DNA of 64,000 nt from Hyposmocoma kahamanoa (GCF_003589595.1 NW_020654289.1:2952399-3016398); one strand, 5' to 3'; counted from the first letter of the stretch, positions 1 through 11,107 are shown. Numbers and translations: made by a program. The notes: generated by a model not told the origin, from the sequence alone.

Positions 1-161
1 GGACCTGTAAAGGGCCCGAAACGTCGGTTTCTTTGAAAAAACAAATTATACGCGATTTAAATCCGGAAAAATAGTTTCATTTCCTATGTGTAACAATCGC
101 GAAAACCTAAGAACTCGATATATACTAATTTATTTGTAAAATACTTGTATTACCAACCTTT

Positions 162-211
162 AACCAATAAAAGAAACCGTTCTTAGTAAAGAACGGTTTC
201 TTTTATTGGTT
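162..211. repeat. Perfect 22-bp stem hairpin
   Basis: Two 22-base arms are exact reverse complements around a six-base loop (TAGTAA). The arms start AACCAATAAAAG and end CTTTTATTGGTT. It could be a foldback element or a small-RNA precursor. No other copy was noticed in the window. Confidence 0.7.
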
Positions 212-596
212 TTACATGCCGATGCGACTGCGTTCCTGCAACCATTGTACCGGAGTTTCGAAGTAAGTAGTTAAAAATATTTGTAAGTTTTCAAGTAGCT
301 CTAAGTTACAAGCAAAGTGTTTAACAAAAATATCCGTTTCTAGAACAAACAGTGCTCAAGACAATTCAAGAGTTTAAACAGTCCGGATTTCTAAGATATA
401 AAAGTTTTCCTACTTTTGTGTTCTTTACTACTTTACGACGGAAACAATTGCGCACACGAGTACGCTATGAAGTGGAAAATTTACATCGTATAATTCTCTT
501 ACTCTGTAATATTTAGGTTTCTTTGGAATTATTCTACATTGTGCCAAGAAACTGCACCTAATTGCACTTGTACATACCGAGGCTTCAATTTTGTAT

Positions 597-701
597 GTAC
601 AGTCAAGAGCACATCAAGCTTGACACGTTGTACTTTGGACTGTTGCATAGAGTTGGATTTAAGTCTTAATTGTCAAGCTTGACGTGCTCTTGACCCTGTA
701 C
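597..701. repeat. Foldback element with ~29-bp arms
   Basis: The left arm (597-625) and right arm (671-701) are near-perfect reverse complements built around TCAAGAGCAC and TCAAGCTTGACA, with a loop of about 45 bases. A single-arm relative (TTCAAGAGCACAACAA) occurs near 28127, so this is probably a dispersed foldback/MITE family. Confidence 0.55.
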
Positions 702-744
702 ACTCAGAAAAAGATGGCTGACAGATGACAACAAAACACTATTG

Positions 745-945
745 ATACTAATTTTTTCATCACACTTGCTAGTAAACATTGTCATGACATGCAGGCAAAG
801 TCGGTCGTAATGTCCTAAATTAGGCCCTCAGGCTTTTGCAATACATGATCGCCCTGTACATTTTTTACATCAAGATTAAGCAAAAAGTTTTTATTATCGA
901 AAAATCTGAATGTATTTCGCATGAGCTTGAAGTATAGAATAATTG
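745..945 (+). repeat. Low-copy repeat, copy 1
   Basis: About 200 bases are clearly related, by eye, to the minus strand of 9060-9262. Shared blocks include TTCATCAC, CTTGCT, CATGACATG, GCAGGCAAAGTCG and CATCAAGATT. Identity unknown. This copy has stops in all likely frames. Confidence 0.45.
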
Positions 946-961
946 TAACTTTTTTATTAAA

Positions 962-1240
962 ACAACCGACCTATAAATTCGTGGATTGACGTCCCTATAT
1001 TTGCCAAGTTTTATTTATATCGCTTATCGGAAATTGCGCGAAACTTGATTTATCTTCTAATTGGCCACCCTTCCAGGTGCAATATATTCTTCAAATTTAA
1101 ATAGGACAACACTGTACTCTCTTTCCAACAAAAAAGTCTCATCGAAATCGGTTTACAAATGCTGACATATCGCGTAACATACATTAATAAAAATACAGTC
1201 GAATTGAGCAACCTCCTCCTTTTTTATATAAAGTTGATTA
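962..1240. mobile_element. MITE-A copy
   Basis: Begins with a degraded AACCGAC end and runs through the family landmarks: TTTGCCAAGTTTTAT, a CTCTTTCCAACAAAAAA block, a TATCGCGTAACATAC block, then CAACCTCCTCCTTTTTT at the far end. Non-coding. Eight other copies occur in the window, in both orientations. Confidence 0.65.
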
Positions 1241-1284
1241 AAAAACTTTTGCAACATTTGCAATTTAACTATATTTTATTTTAC

Positions 1285-1445
1285 TGAATTTAGCGCTGGC
1301 TGAGTGAAGAAATAGATTTCTCACAGATGTCGCTACGGCAAAAAGGTCGTTAAAAAGTAAAACAAGATCTGCAACAAGCACAAAGAAACATTCGTTAGGT
1401 CCGCTAGTTCGTTCTCATCATTCATCTTTGTAATAATTATTAATT
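1285..1445 (+). mobile_element. T2 SINE, tRNA part deleted
   Basis: Carries the T2 leader (GAAATAGATTTCTCACAGATG) and the 3' part (CTTTGTAATAATTATT), but the tRNA-like middle with both promoter boxes has been removed compared with 21000-21235. Confidence 0.5.
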
Positions 1446-1714
1446 TTATGAATTCAAATCCTGCAGTATTTTAGTATTTTGAAATTATTTATTTTATATC
1501 TAATATACTTATCATGTCGAAGCGTTACGCTTCGTGTGAATCTTTAAAATATCCACAGCATATTATTTAAACGTACAAAGTTTTTATTTCATCTTTAGTG
1601 TATGCTACCAGTAAAAGAATCATAAGAATTACATAAATTTTGTGAATATGTAATTGTAATGTAATTACTAAACGAAATGGCGTCTTATAAAATACTCACC
1701 ATTTCATTTTGCTT

Positions 1715-1791
1715 AAAAAAAACGGAGTCGAAGCGAAGAGCGCAAGTCGTACGCCTCGTGGTAAACGTAACGCCTACGCCAGTCCATAGCA
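1715..1791 (-). mobile_element. Family B fragment (3' end)
   Basis: A short degraded piece that reads, on the plus strand, AGTCGTACGCCTCGTGGTAA followed by GTCCATAGC. This matches the A-tail-proximal end of family B in reverse. Confidence 0.4.
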
Positions 1792-1807
1792 AAAAAAAAT
1801 CGTTAAC

Positions 1808-2113
1808 ATCATCATCAACCCGTTTATAGGTCCCATTGTTGGACACGGGTCTCCTGTCAGGCGACGGTTTGTACCATAGTCTGCCACGCTGGCCCAATGC
1901 GGGTTGGACCCTTACGCGTTTTCCGAGAGTTGGGAATCTTCATCGGCATGCAAGTTTCATCACAACGTTTTCCTTCACCGAAAAGCTCGTGAGAAATTTC
2001 AAATTCAATTTCGCACTTAAATTCACAGAAAGTCAGTGGTGCGAGGATTCCAACCCACGACCTTTGCTTGAGAGGCGGTAGGTGGTAGGTCAAACCATCA
2101 GACTACCACAGCG
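1808..2113 (-). mobile_element. T3 tRNA-like SINE
   Basis: Read on the minus strand it starts with a tRNA-like head: GTGGTAGTCTGATGG as an A box and GGTTGGAATCC as a B box, followed by a body rich in the CTTTCTGTGAATTTAAG type. Partial relatives lie at 11388-11520 (+) and 32265-32400 (-). Small frames inside are by-products. Confidence 0.6.
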
Positions 2114-3320
2114 TCAAAAAAAAGAATATTACGTAATTTATCATAGTTGTTCCCCAATACCAATTCCCATCTGTTGATTGCAAACACTGGTGAGACTGGA
2201 ACTTTGTTTGACCCAATTCGCAGATGCCTCAAAGTTTATTCTCAGCTTTAGCGGAAAGCAATTCGCGAGTAGAAGAGTTCACTAAATTAGATTGTTGACA
2301 GCTGTTAATGAGGTTATTGTAGAACTTAAATTGACGAAAACGGAACGGGGAACACTCTTGTCAACAATGATAATAATCCAGTAATCTGACGCCTCCACGC
2401 TGTTTATATTGGTTAGCTGAATAATCTTGTACCCTATAACGCATTACACTAATTTGCCAAACCTTTGCGTTTTAATTTTTTTTGGTTTTTTCACTATTTT
2501 AGCTTAGTTTTGGTTTCTAGTATTTACCATACCTTGCTTCCCCAAATTTTGTGAAAAGCAAATTAAACAAAAAAAGAATTATAGTGCATTGCAGATATTT
2601 ACTCAAGCAGGAGTGGAATGACTTTTTTTGCGGCGATGCGTCACTACCCTCTAATGTAATTTATCACAAACTCGATTTTTTTTTCCGAAACAACGTTTGT
2701 TCGAATTTTCATTACACTGAAAACCGAATTATAACGAAACCGTTGTTCTTTCAGGCTGTGTTGGATGTTTATCGCAAAGACATGATTAGGTTCAGTTAGG
2801 TTTAAAAGAAAAAATACTTTTCTCTCAAAATTACTTTCGAGGTTATGAAAATTCGAGCAAACGTTAGTTCTGGAAAATGCCGATGCTTCGTCATTTCATC
2901 CAGGTTCCGGTGAGGTGATGTGGTAGTCGGCGCCTCGAGCGTAACAATGTGTGTTTTGTGATTTATCTAATTACTAATAACGGTCGTACGTTAAAATTGT
3001 CTGCATTTACTTACAAGTGGGTCTTACTCGTAGATGCCAAATAAATGATTTATACATTATTATTGTCATTAAAAAACAAAATTAAAAAAATACCGAAAAA
3101 AAAACTTTGTAAAAACAGAAGCAGTCCAAATTTATTTTATAATTAAGATGGCGCAGTGTTCGTTTAAGTTATTGATTTAAGCTTTTATTTTACCTTACAT
3201 GTTTCAACTTATTGTCTAATAAAAAGATTTATTCACTCTATACTTAGGTAGAAGTTAAGCTAAATGTATACAGCCAGTTCCGATCTGTGAGCAAAATAAA
3301 TAACATTACGTTAAAAAATA
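2114..3320. other. No gene or repeat recognised
   Basis: AT-rich sequence without a recognisable coding region. A GTG-started 82-codon frame at 2551-2799 (+) has no domain, ATG or splice context, so it was not called. The 3' end (about 3150-3240) resembles a LINE 3' end ending AATAAAAAGATTTATTC. Confidence 0.4.
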
Positions 3321-3481
3321 TACCAGACAACCACACCAAATGCTTAATCTCAAACTATGAGTACCAGAGCAACGGAATTCTGGGGCACTTCTGAGAACAC
3401 CCAGACTAGTATTAATTTAGAAAAGTTCATTTCCCAAATTAGTCCTACCGGGAATCAAACCCAGGACATAATTTAAAAAGT
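3321..3481 (-). mobile_element. T4 tRNA-like module of composite retroelement
   Basis: On the minus strand it has a B box of the GGTTTGATTCCCGG type and a body with CCCCAGAATTCCGTTGCTC. It is joined directly to the LINE tail at 3497-3730. The same junction, in the same order, occurs at 28955-28970. Confidence 0.55.
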
Positions 3482-3496
3482 TGACAAAAAATCAAA

Positions 3497-3730
3497 CACG
3501 ATGCGACGTCAAAGTCAAAGAATCATTTATTCCATAGGTAAAATAAATTTAAACTTGAAAATGTCACTTTTAAGCTACTGCTCGTTCACTATGCTTACTT
3601 CCCTGAGAAGAACGAGCAAGAAACTCTAGGGATTGCTCTTTTCAAATAAACTTAAATGCTATGGAACACAATTTGAATCACACTTGTGTGGAATCTATCT
3701 AGTCTTCCCATACACCTTTTATTTTTACTT
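3497..3730 (-). mobile_element. LT-type LINE tail
   Basis: The minus strand reads GTTTCTTGCTCGTTCTTCTC, then AGGGAAGTAAGCATAGTGAA, then GAATAAATGATTC. Same tail as at 28720, 29170, 34502, 20150, 50395 and 52060. Non-coding 3' part only. Confidence 0.6.
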
Positions 3731-3734
3731 TTTA

Positions 3735-3950
3735 TAATATTAAGTGACGGTTAAAGTTAAACCGCAAAGATCTGAGGGCACTGCCACCGTGCCCGTCACC
3801 CTGAGACATAAATTGTCAAGTCCCATGTGCCTATAATTTCACCAGCACCCTTACCCTTCAAAACCGGAACATAGTAATGCTGATATTACTGCTTGGCGGC
3901 AGAAATAGGTGAGGTGACCGTACTTCTCTACTGCTACTAAAATCTTTATC
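3735..3950 (-). mobile_element. Family B repeat
   Basis: On the plus strand it shows the landmarks GTCACCCTGAGACATAA, CATGTGCCTATAATTTCACC and TTGGCGGCAGAAATAGG in reverse-family order. The A-rich tail end is missing. Confidence 0.65.
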
Positions 3951-4820
3951 TAACACGTAGTCTATCAATTTTGTAATACGACTTTTCAATTAAAATATTT
4001 TTAATGTAGTTTTTAAACTTAGGAAACGATAATAATTATTGGAAAAACGCGTGCAGTTCCCCATAATAGAGTCGTTTACCATGAGTTTGGACTTAGCTCT
4101 AAGGTTAATATTATGGATATTTTCTTTTTAATGAAATTATGTATATTTTTACGGGCATATAAAATGTTTGAGTAAGTGTACTGTGATACCACAGTCATGA
4201 TACCAGTCTCCTTAAATTTTTCTCTGAGAGAAATCCTAGAACCTAAACAGTACGCAGAACAGACGAATTAAAGAATAAGGTTAATAGATTTAAATTCTCA
4301 ACAATTCTGGTGATGTTCCGCTGAATATCAACTCCAATACATTTCCCCGAATCGATGTTTCTCATTATTATGCCAAACACGTCTTCACGTCTTCGAGATA
4401 ACCGCACTTCATTTTTGAAACTGCGATATAAATAGCACCCAAAGGGCAGATAAATTTCAAAGCCATCGCTTGGATTAAGCAAGTAATACATTTTTGTACG
4501 TGGTGGATTAATTTAGCACTTTGCACCAGTAAATAGATTTTAATTTCTATTCATTTGTTTTAGTGAAATGAATTGGTAAGGTGTTTTGGGCGATTTCAAA
4601 TTCGACGAATACAAGTTTATACAAGATTCGCTGAAAAATGTAGTTAACAATGCAGGTCTTATGGTATATTATATTAGATCGTGCTCCTATTTGACTTTTG
4701 ACGTAGAATGCAGTAATAATACAGTAGCATAAACTAACAACAACAATTTCAATTTAATCAGAAGATAGGAAGTTAAAAATATAACACACAATGTTAAATT
4801 TTACATTTTATGTTATCAAG
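3951..4820. other. Unassigned stretch with one weak ORF
   Basis: Nothing recognised apart from an ATG-started 82-codon frame at 4243-4491 (-). It begins MYYLLNPSDGFEIYLP and has a basic middle (LSRRRED). It matches no family I know, has no clear splice context and may be chance. Confidence 0.25.
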
Positions 4821-4824
4821 TAAA

Positions 4825-5560
4825 AATAATAATAATAATAACTCTTTATTGCACGAAGAAAAGATGCATGAAACACAAGTTATAAAGGACATATACACAG
4901 GTGAGCTTATCTCTAGAAGAGATCTCTTCTAGCCTAGGTGAAAAATGAAGTCTGTGGGATTAATTATTGCACAATAAAATAAAAATTTAAATGTGAGTAA
5001 AAAAAATTTAATAATATATATACATATAAAGGATGATAATATATACACATGACAAACATACACACCTCCATGAACTTTATGTACATAAATACAAACATAA
5101 GCATAATATATGTTACCTATTAGCTACCTAACGCGTTCGACAGGTAGTGCTCTTTTAATTTATGTTTGAAAGATGCCACCGATGGACTGTCACAAATGCC
5201 AGTATTGTAATAGCATTGAGTAATTAACAAATTATACAATTTCATTTTAAATTTTCTACATTTTAATTCTTTAACAGCATCCCGTAATTTATGAAATAAT
5301 TTGGGTGTTAATACGAACATCGTTCTACAGTAATATTGCAAATTAGGACGTTGTTTGGACGGTAACATTCTATTAATTCTATTTTATTCCTTGCGTTTCG
5401 AGGATATCTAGTTTTGAGTGTATTAATGTTGCTTAGAATTTGTTTCACATAAACACAGGCCTCGTAGACTCTCGTAGATGCATTGCAGTGGCACAACTGT
5501 AATGTGTGAGAAGCCGTTCTGCCACCGTTCGTTTATTAGGGTTATAATTTTTTGTCCCGT
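4825..5560 (-). pseudogene. LINE 3' end, reverse transcriptase C-terminus
   Basis: Two adjoining minus-strand frames (5308-5496 and 5120-5368) together resemble the C-terminal segment of a CR1/L2/Jockey-like reverse transcriptase. The second contains LTPKLFHKLRDAVKEL and SFKHKLKEHYLS, the usual place for '..LFN.LP..IK....FK.KLK..L'. The two are joined by a frameshift near 5340. The 3' end is an AATAAAGAG plus (TTA)n microsatellite near 4826-4850. Sequence to about 5820 may be more of the same element. Confidence 0.5.
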
Positions 5561-5827
5561 TCATCAACAATTTGAGATCAATAAGTTTGTTCGGGAAGCT
5601 ATTAATATTCCGCGGGGCTGACGCTTTAAAAATGGTCTATTCAGTTTGTTTGCTGTTTGCCTGTATTAATGGTGGAAGCCTTATCTTCTCGGGACGGACA
5701 GCTCTTGAATGAGAAGTAGGATGAAATATTGTGCGATAGAGCGATTTCGCGAAGCCTGCCTCGGTGTAGATTCTTGACAGGAAGTCATTTAGGCCCGTTC
5801 TTGTTTGACAAGAAGTACTAGTGCATA

Positions 5828-6012
5828 TTTTTTTTTATGATAAAAAGCGACGGGACGGACAAGTCGTGCGCCCGTCACCCTGAGACATAAGTTGACAAGT
5901 GCCGTGTGCCTGTAATTTCACCGGGTATTTTTCGAAACCAGAACGCAGTAATGCTCATGCTTGACGGCAAAAATGGGTAAGTACTTCCCTGGTCGAACTC
6001 TTTCACAGGGAA
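5828..6012 (-). mobile_element. Family B repeat with A-tail end
   Basis: The T-run at 5828 is the reverse of the A-tail. It is followed by GCGACGGGACGGACAAGTCG and, after an internal deletion, CCTGAGACATAAGTTGACAAG and TACTTCCCTGGTCGAACTC. Confidence 0.65.
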
Positions 6013-6033
6013 CTTTGATTATATTATATTTAA

Positions 6034-6373
6034 TGGTGGCACTTCACATGGCTACTTATATTCGCTATTGAGTATTTGGTACGACGTTCAGATAAATATG
6101 TAGACACTGACAAATATGACCGTCTATACATGGAGCCAAATATGAAGTTAAAATAATGAAAATGACTATAGTGCGAACGGTTTACTTGCGTATTTGCCTA
6201 TTTGAGTTCTTTGATGTGCGGCGAGAAACCGAAGAGCGCGGGATAATTCGTGTTCGGTGTTTGCTGTACTCGTCGAATACGCAAACTTGGCAAAGTACTT
6301 TGTCACATACGCTATCTACATATGGTCATTGTTTGGCAAATACATCAAATCACAGCCATGTGAAGTGCCACAA
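6034..6373. mobile_element. P-type MITE with TAA target duplication
   Basis: Inverted ends are built on GTGGCACTTCACATGGCT (left near 6035) and AGCCATGTGAAGTGCCAC (right to 6371). TAA flanks both sides (6031-6033 and 6374-6376). A three-base TWA duplication is typical of PIF/Harbinger elements. The 76-codon frame inside (6156-6386) has no transposase similarity. Confidence 0.7.
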
Positions 6374-6864
6374 TAACAATTACTGAGATAGATTTGTACA
6401 AAAAAATTGGCTGAAAATCAAAATGCTTTTATTATACACAAGAACAAATGACAAGGTATAACTTAGAAAGCTGCAATATCTTTCATATCACTAGCAAGAT
6501 TGTGTACTCTTACAGGGTACCCCGGAATGACAGGATAAACTAAAAAAATCGGAGGGCGTAATATATGAATAAATGTATTGCAAGTATCTAAGAAATTACG
6601 AATTAAAACAAAATAAGACTCCAACCTTAAAGCAGTTGTGACATTCCGTTTCAACTAACATAATGTTACAATTTTTTATATATGATTTTATAATATGATT
6701 TAAAATAGAAAAAAAACATCATTATATTCCCTATATGAATATTACAATATAATAATAGTGTACCTTCAGACGATGACAAGGCGACACTGTTGTGTTAATG
6801 TAGATAAGGTTCTTTATTATTATAACAATATAGTATATAATCTCAGTACATAGTCCTAAAAAAA
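6374..6864. other. No gene recognised
   Basis: AT-rich sequence. The small minus frame at 6463-6654 has no domain or splice context. Nothing else can be supported. Confidence 0.4.
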
Positions 6865-7125
6865 TGGATCTCAAAAGCTCGTGGAATTACATCTATTTGC
6901 CAAGTTTTATTGAAATCGGTTATCGGAATCCCCTAGTTTGCCACCGCTAGTGGTGGAACATTTTCTTCAAATTTAAATGGTACCACGTGTGAGGTATCCT
7001 CTTTCCAATAAAAAAAGAATCATCAAAACCCGTTCACAAATTCACAAGTTATCGCGTAACATATATACGAAAAAGAAAACCATAGAGTCGAAATTGAGAA
7101 CCTCCGCGTTTTTTTAAATTCGGTA
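6865..7125. mobile_element. MITE-A copy
   Basis: Runs from CTCAAAAGCTCGTGGAATTAC through ATTTGCCAAGTTTTATTG, TCTTTCCAATAAAAAAAG and GTTATCGCGTAACATATAT to GAACCTCCGCGTTTTTTT. Both outer ends are degraded. Confidence 0.7.
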
Positions 7126-7403
7126 TAATATTACAACCATGGAAGATAGAAAAGAGACAGAGGATTATAAAAAAAGAAAGCGGTAGTATAGGAGAAAGTA
7201 ATAATTAGACTACAAAATAATGAGCTTTGAGTAAAGTCTTAAATAAATCAATGTACTTAGCTCGTCTGATCAACTCAGGCTGGGAATTCCTTTGCTTGTT
7301 ACTGTAAATAGTAAAATAATTAGCATAAAAGCGCACAGAGGAATTTGTGATCAATATAATAAACAATGGGGCTGTTTTTTAGACAAATATGGTTTTGAAT
7401 GTT

Positions 7404-7560
7404 GTTTTTTTTTTTTTTTTTTTATTTTTATTTTTTTTTTTTATACATGACAGGCAAATGACTCCACTCCACCTGATATTAAGTGGAAAGTGGTATCCAA
7501 ACGCGAAGGAACCTAGTGCACCGATGAAATCCTCACTGTACTAGCCACCTCCACCCTGTT
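7404..7560 (-). mobile_element. LINE 3' tail with long poly-A
   Basis: A T-rich run (7404-7442) on the plus strand is the poly-A of a minus-strand element. It is followed by CCACCTGATATTAAGTGG, which resembles the 3' UTR type found beside the CR1-like tail at 8413. No coding remains. Confidence 0.5.
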
Positions 7561-7561
7561 T

Positions 7562-8112
7562 AGTGGCAGTAGACCTCATTGTGAAAGAGCTCATCTAGGG
7601 AAGTACCTTACCACGTTCCCATTTTTAAGGGTAAGGGTGTTGGTGAAATTACAGGCACATGGGACTTGTCAGCGTATGTAGGGCGCATTTATTAGACACG
7701 ATTTTCATTGTGCTCACCCCGCGCAGCGACCGCGTGCGTCTGTCATAGCAAAATACGCTCTGTTTGTTTAGCTGTTACGTTTTAACTTAAATGAGCGTCC
7801 CGGCCACGCGGGCGTGACTGGCTTGAATTTGGTCTACGCGGCGGTTGTATTATTCAGAGGAATTTAAATGTTATTGCCTAGTAAATAGAATTCAGATTCG
7901 CCATTCATGTACACGTAGGCGTGGCAACCGGGCGATTACCGCGCGGAGACCGCGCGAAAACTTACGTCTCGTATAACTGGGCGCTCAGGGTATCGGGCGC
8001 AGTAGCAGTGCTCCACAGATCTTTGTGATTTACTGCAATTGTTATGGACAGGCGTGTCGCTTACCATCAGCGCACGACTTGGTCGTTTCGTCACTTGGTA
8101 TGAAAAAAAAGA
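7562..8112 (+). mobile_element. Family B repeat split by ~290-bp insertion
   Basis: The 5' part (7562-7672) ends at CATGGGACTTGTCA. The 3' part resumes near 7960-7985 and runs to GTCACTTGGTATGAAAAAAAA. Between them lies a GC-rich segment (CGCGGAGACCGCGCG) without visible ends or coding. The 136-codon frame at 7936-8346 (-) is a chance frame across this join. Confidence 0.6.
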
Positions 8113-8412
8113 ATTACACAGCATTGTAATTGAGCTCAACGAGCGCTTCGTTATCCTGCTCCATAGTTGACATGCATAGAAACATAAACAATATGCCCTA
8201 TATAACGACACCCTGACGTGACCTGTTGTGTAGTACGTTGTTAAGGGCGTTAAATAAGATATTACTAACGAGAGTCTGTTAGAAGCCCGAAACCGAAGTA
8301 ATTTGAAATTTTTACCGCCCGTGCTACATTCAATGTTTTTCATCATATTTGCGAGGAAATAGATACAACGATAATTTGTTTCTTGTATGAATAAATATTA
8401 CTTCACAGCACA

Positions 8413-8785
8413 ATTTTTTTTTTTTTTTAATATATAATAGACACACGCTTGGCCACAATCTCACCTGATGTTAAGCGACGATGTGACCGACGATGGGACG
8501 CGTTTGCCTAAAAAATGCCTATTCACTCTAGCCTTGAATAGCCCCAAATTGTACTTTTCGGGAAATACAGATGCCGGTAGAGCATTCCATTCCTTTGCCG
8601 TACGCATCAGAAAGGAGGAGGCAAAGCGCTTAGTGCGAATAGGTGGAATATCAACGACATAAGAATGGAGTGCTCCGGACCTTCTAGTCGACCGAAGGAG
8701 GAACGGTGAGGGCGGAACCAAATTGAAAAGTTCCTGCGCACACTCCCCGAAATGTATCCGATAGAAAACCGACACGCAGGCTACT
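8413..8785 (-). pseudogene. CR1-like LINE, reverse transcriptase C-terminus
   Basis: The minus-strand frame 8461-8775 shows the end of a CR1-type ORF2: [20 protein letters not shown], then [20 protein letters not shown] and [14 protein letters not shown]. The 3' UTR and a poly-A (T-run 8413-8427 on the plus strand) follow. It is 5'-truncated; relatives lie at 11540, 14160 and 33640. Confidence 0.75.
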
Positions 8786-9059
8786 TTTCTGCGAATGGTT
8801 ACGGATTTTGTATAATGGCGGGTTTTTTGTTTTTTTTTTTAACAGAAAAATGCTAGCTATTCTTCCATAGATAGTACAACTCGAAATAAAATGTTATAAA
8901 AGGTAACAGACGCATGTAGCCGCAATGACACTTACATATAAAATAAATAATTTCCAAATTCGAAAAATACTGCAGAACTAGAATTCACAAAATAAATATA
9001 GTTAAATGCACAGACCACATAAATACTAGTTCTTCCGTGGTTAAATGTAATTAAATTGC

Positions 9060-9262
9060 AAATGTATAGTTTTATTTACACTTCCAGTTTATGCGATATG
9101 TACGTTCATATTTTTCGAGCATAAAAACGTTTTGCTCAATCTTGACGTAAAAAGTCCATAGGGCGATAATGTTATGAAAAAAACCGTGGGCATAATTTAG
9201 GATATTACGGTCGACTTTGCCTGCCATGTCGTGGTACTGTTTACGAGCAAGCGTGATGAAAA
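9060..9262 (-). repeat. Low-copy repeat, copy 2, with open frame
   Basis: Reverse-complement relative of 745-945. This copy stays open on the minus strand for about 65 codons (LARKQYHDMAGKVDRN near its start and FYVKIEQNVFMLEKYE later) and ends in a stop followed by AAATAAAAC. Product unknown. It may be a piece of an unrecognised transposon gene or an old exon duplication. The other copy is not open. Confidence 0.4.
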
Positions 9263-9479
9263 ATAACATTAATGTTTGAATGGTCTATGTGACGCCGCAC
9301 CACCCCCCGGTGTGCTCCATTCCAAGGCAGTAGCGCTGAAGGATCCATCTTCAAAAATCGCAGTGGATGACGGACATGTCTATGCTCGTAACTATAGCGA
9401 TACTCACTAGCAAAATAACATTAATGTATTTCATTTTTAAATGTATATCTGACTCTAAAGAAATATATAACACAAGGTA

Positions 9480-9888
9480 ACAAAGGTTCTCAATTCGGCT
9501 GTATGTTGTTTTTTTTATTGTATGTATGTTACGCGATAACTCCGGTATTTGTGAACCGATTTTCATGATTATTTTTTGTTGGAAAGGGGGTACTTCCATA
9601 GTGGTCCCATTTCATTTTGAAGAAAATCATCCACCTTTAAGGGTGGCTGTTCACGCATGTAGATAATTTTTATAAATAGCGCCTAACTTTATTTTAGGAG
9701 CAATTATTTTAATGGTTAATTTTGCTATTTCTCCAATTCAAGGCGTTTTTTCTCTCTCAATATACTTTGAGTAGTGAGAACCGATTATTATTATCTCCAG
9801 TGTCAAGTCCTGTATAGTGGCGAACTAGGGGATATTACAATAAAACTTAGCAAACAGACGTAATTCCACGTACTTTTGAGGTCGGTTT
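9480..9888. mobile_element. MITE-A copy with internal insertion
   Basis: The left part runs from GGTTCTCAATTCGGC to CACCTTTAAGGGTGGC, then about 170 foreign bases. It resumes near 9815 (GGCGAACTAGGGGATATTAC) and ends CCACGTACTTTTGAGGTCGG. The insert has no visible termini. Confidence 0.65.
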
Positions 9889-10296
9889 TTTTTAGTACTC
9901 TGTACTGAGATTATTATCTTTCTTGCGAGAGTTTATTCTCAGAACAATGTTCCTAATTTTGAACATCGCTCCACTTTGTGTATCATTGGATTATTTCAGT
10001 TAGGGTTTATCCATTTTTCAATTTCGTTTTCAAAACAAAAACTAGATTATTCTTCAAAGTACCGCGTGTTCTCACATCCTGCAATTTTTAAAAAATACAC
10101 CTTTGTACAGCGCAGCATAAACTACTTTTCTTTCCCGACATGCTCAGTATATAAATGGAGAATTACCTTCAAAAGCTTCGGTTGGAGGATGTTCCCTGGG
10201 GATCGTATCAATGCATACAAGGATTACCTTGTAGTAAAGGCATTGGCAGCCTTACAACGCCTTGTGTGTCTTCTCAGCCTCTTGGGGCTTAAAGCT
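9889..10296. other. No gene recognised
   Basis: A 137-codon frame crosses this stretch (9976-10389, +) but runs into a family B repeat, has no domain, and its composition follows the local AT-rich DNA. Not called. Confidence 0.4.
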
Positions 10297-10465
10297 TTTT
10301 TTTTATATTGCCAAGTGACGGAACGAACAAGTCCACATATCCATAACATTGGCAGTGCCACTCAGAGCTTTAAATCTCAAAGATTTTAGGGGCACTGCCA
10401 CTGCGCCTGTCATGCTGAGTCATAAGTTGACAAGTCCCATGTGCCTGTAATTTCCCTTTTGCCCT
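10297..10465 (-). mobile_element. Family B repeat
   Basis: Starts with the reverse A-tail and CCAAGTGACGGAACGAACAAG, then GCACTGCCACTGCGCC and CAAGTCCCATGTGCCTG. It is followed by a block (10455-10515, GCCCTTGTAAGCTAAGTCC) that also follows the copy at 12917. Confidence 0.65.
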
Positions 10466-10514
10466 TGTAAGCTAAGTCCTTGTGAGGTATTCTGTACTAT
10501 AACAAAATTCCAAA

Positions 10515-10572
10515 AGCTTTTTTTATGATACCTAGTGGCGGGGCGAACTAGTCGTGGGCCTGGTGGTAACAA
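10515..10572 (-). mobile_element. Family B fragment (tail end only)
   Basis: The T-run and GATACCTAGTGGCGGGGCG are followed by CGTGGGCCTGGTGGTAA. Only the last ~55 bases of the family are present. Confidence 0.5.
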
Positions 10573-10869
10573 AAAAAACGTTTAAGCTAAAGCTGCGGGA
10601 GCATTTGTTAAATTTGCAAAAATTGGGGATATGAGTGGCTAGGGTATTTGCGGTTGTCTCTTGTTTGTCCACGTGCAGGGTCGGGAGCGCGTCATGCTTG
10701 ATATTTAATTTAATTTCAACTCTGTGCCGCTTGCGATAGGAACGGTCCAAGGTCCAAGGTGCCGCTTGTTATGCTCTTGGCTGTACCTCGTTTCAGGACT
10801 GCAAATAGTGTATTATGTGTGGAGGTTGGGAGAAGAAGATTGAAAATTGAAAATTAATAATTTAAAAAA

Positions 10870-11107
10870 TGAAATCAGATTTTTGTTGGATTGCGAGTGT
10901 CGTCTCTATCCTATAGGGTCCTGGCAGAATACCAGCGTCGCGGGCAGCCGCGTCATTTATGCTGAGCCAGCGCCTTTTTCACTGCCATGACTTCCAAGTG
11001 TAATATTAGTAGATAAGAATATCATTACTGTTATATATAAGTTAATGCCTATATCATGTGTCTGATGTCATGGTGGTGAATAAAGCTTTTATCTATCTAT
11101 CTATCTA
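10870..11107 (+). mobile_element. LINE 3' end with (TCTA)n tail
   Basis: A GC-richer stretch ends in GTGGTGAATAAAGC and a TCTA microsatellite (11090-11105), the kind of simple-repeat tail seen on CR1/L2-type LINEs. No reverse transcriptase residues can be read, so assignment is tentative. Confidence 0.35.

Noticed and set aside
7936..8346. 136-codon minus frame
   Set aside because: Crosses the join of a split family B repeat; not protein-like.
9976..10389. 137-codon plus frame
   Set aside because: Runs into a family B repeat, shows no domain and has AT-driven composition.
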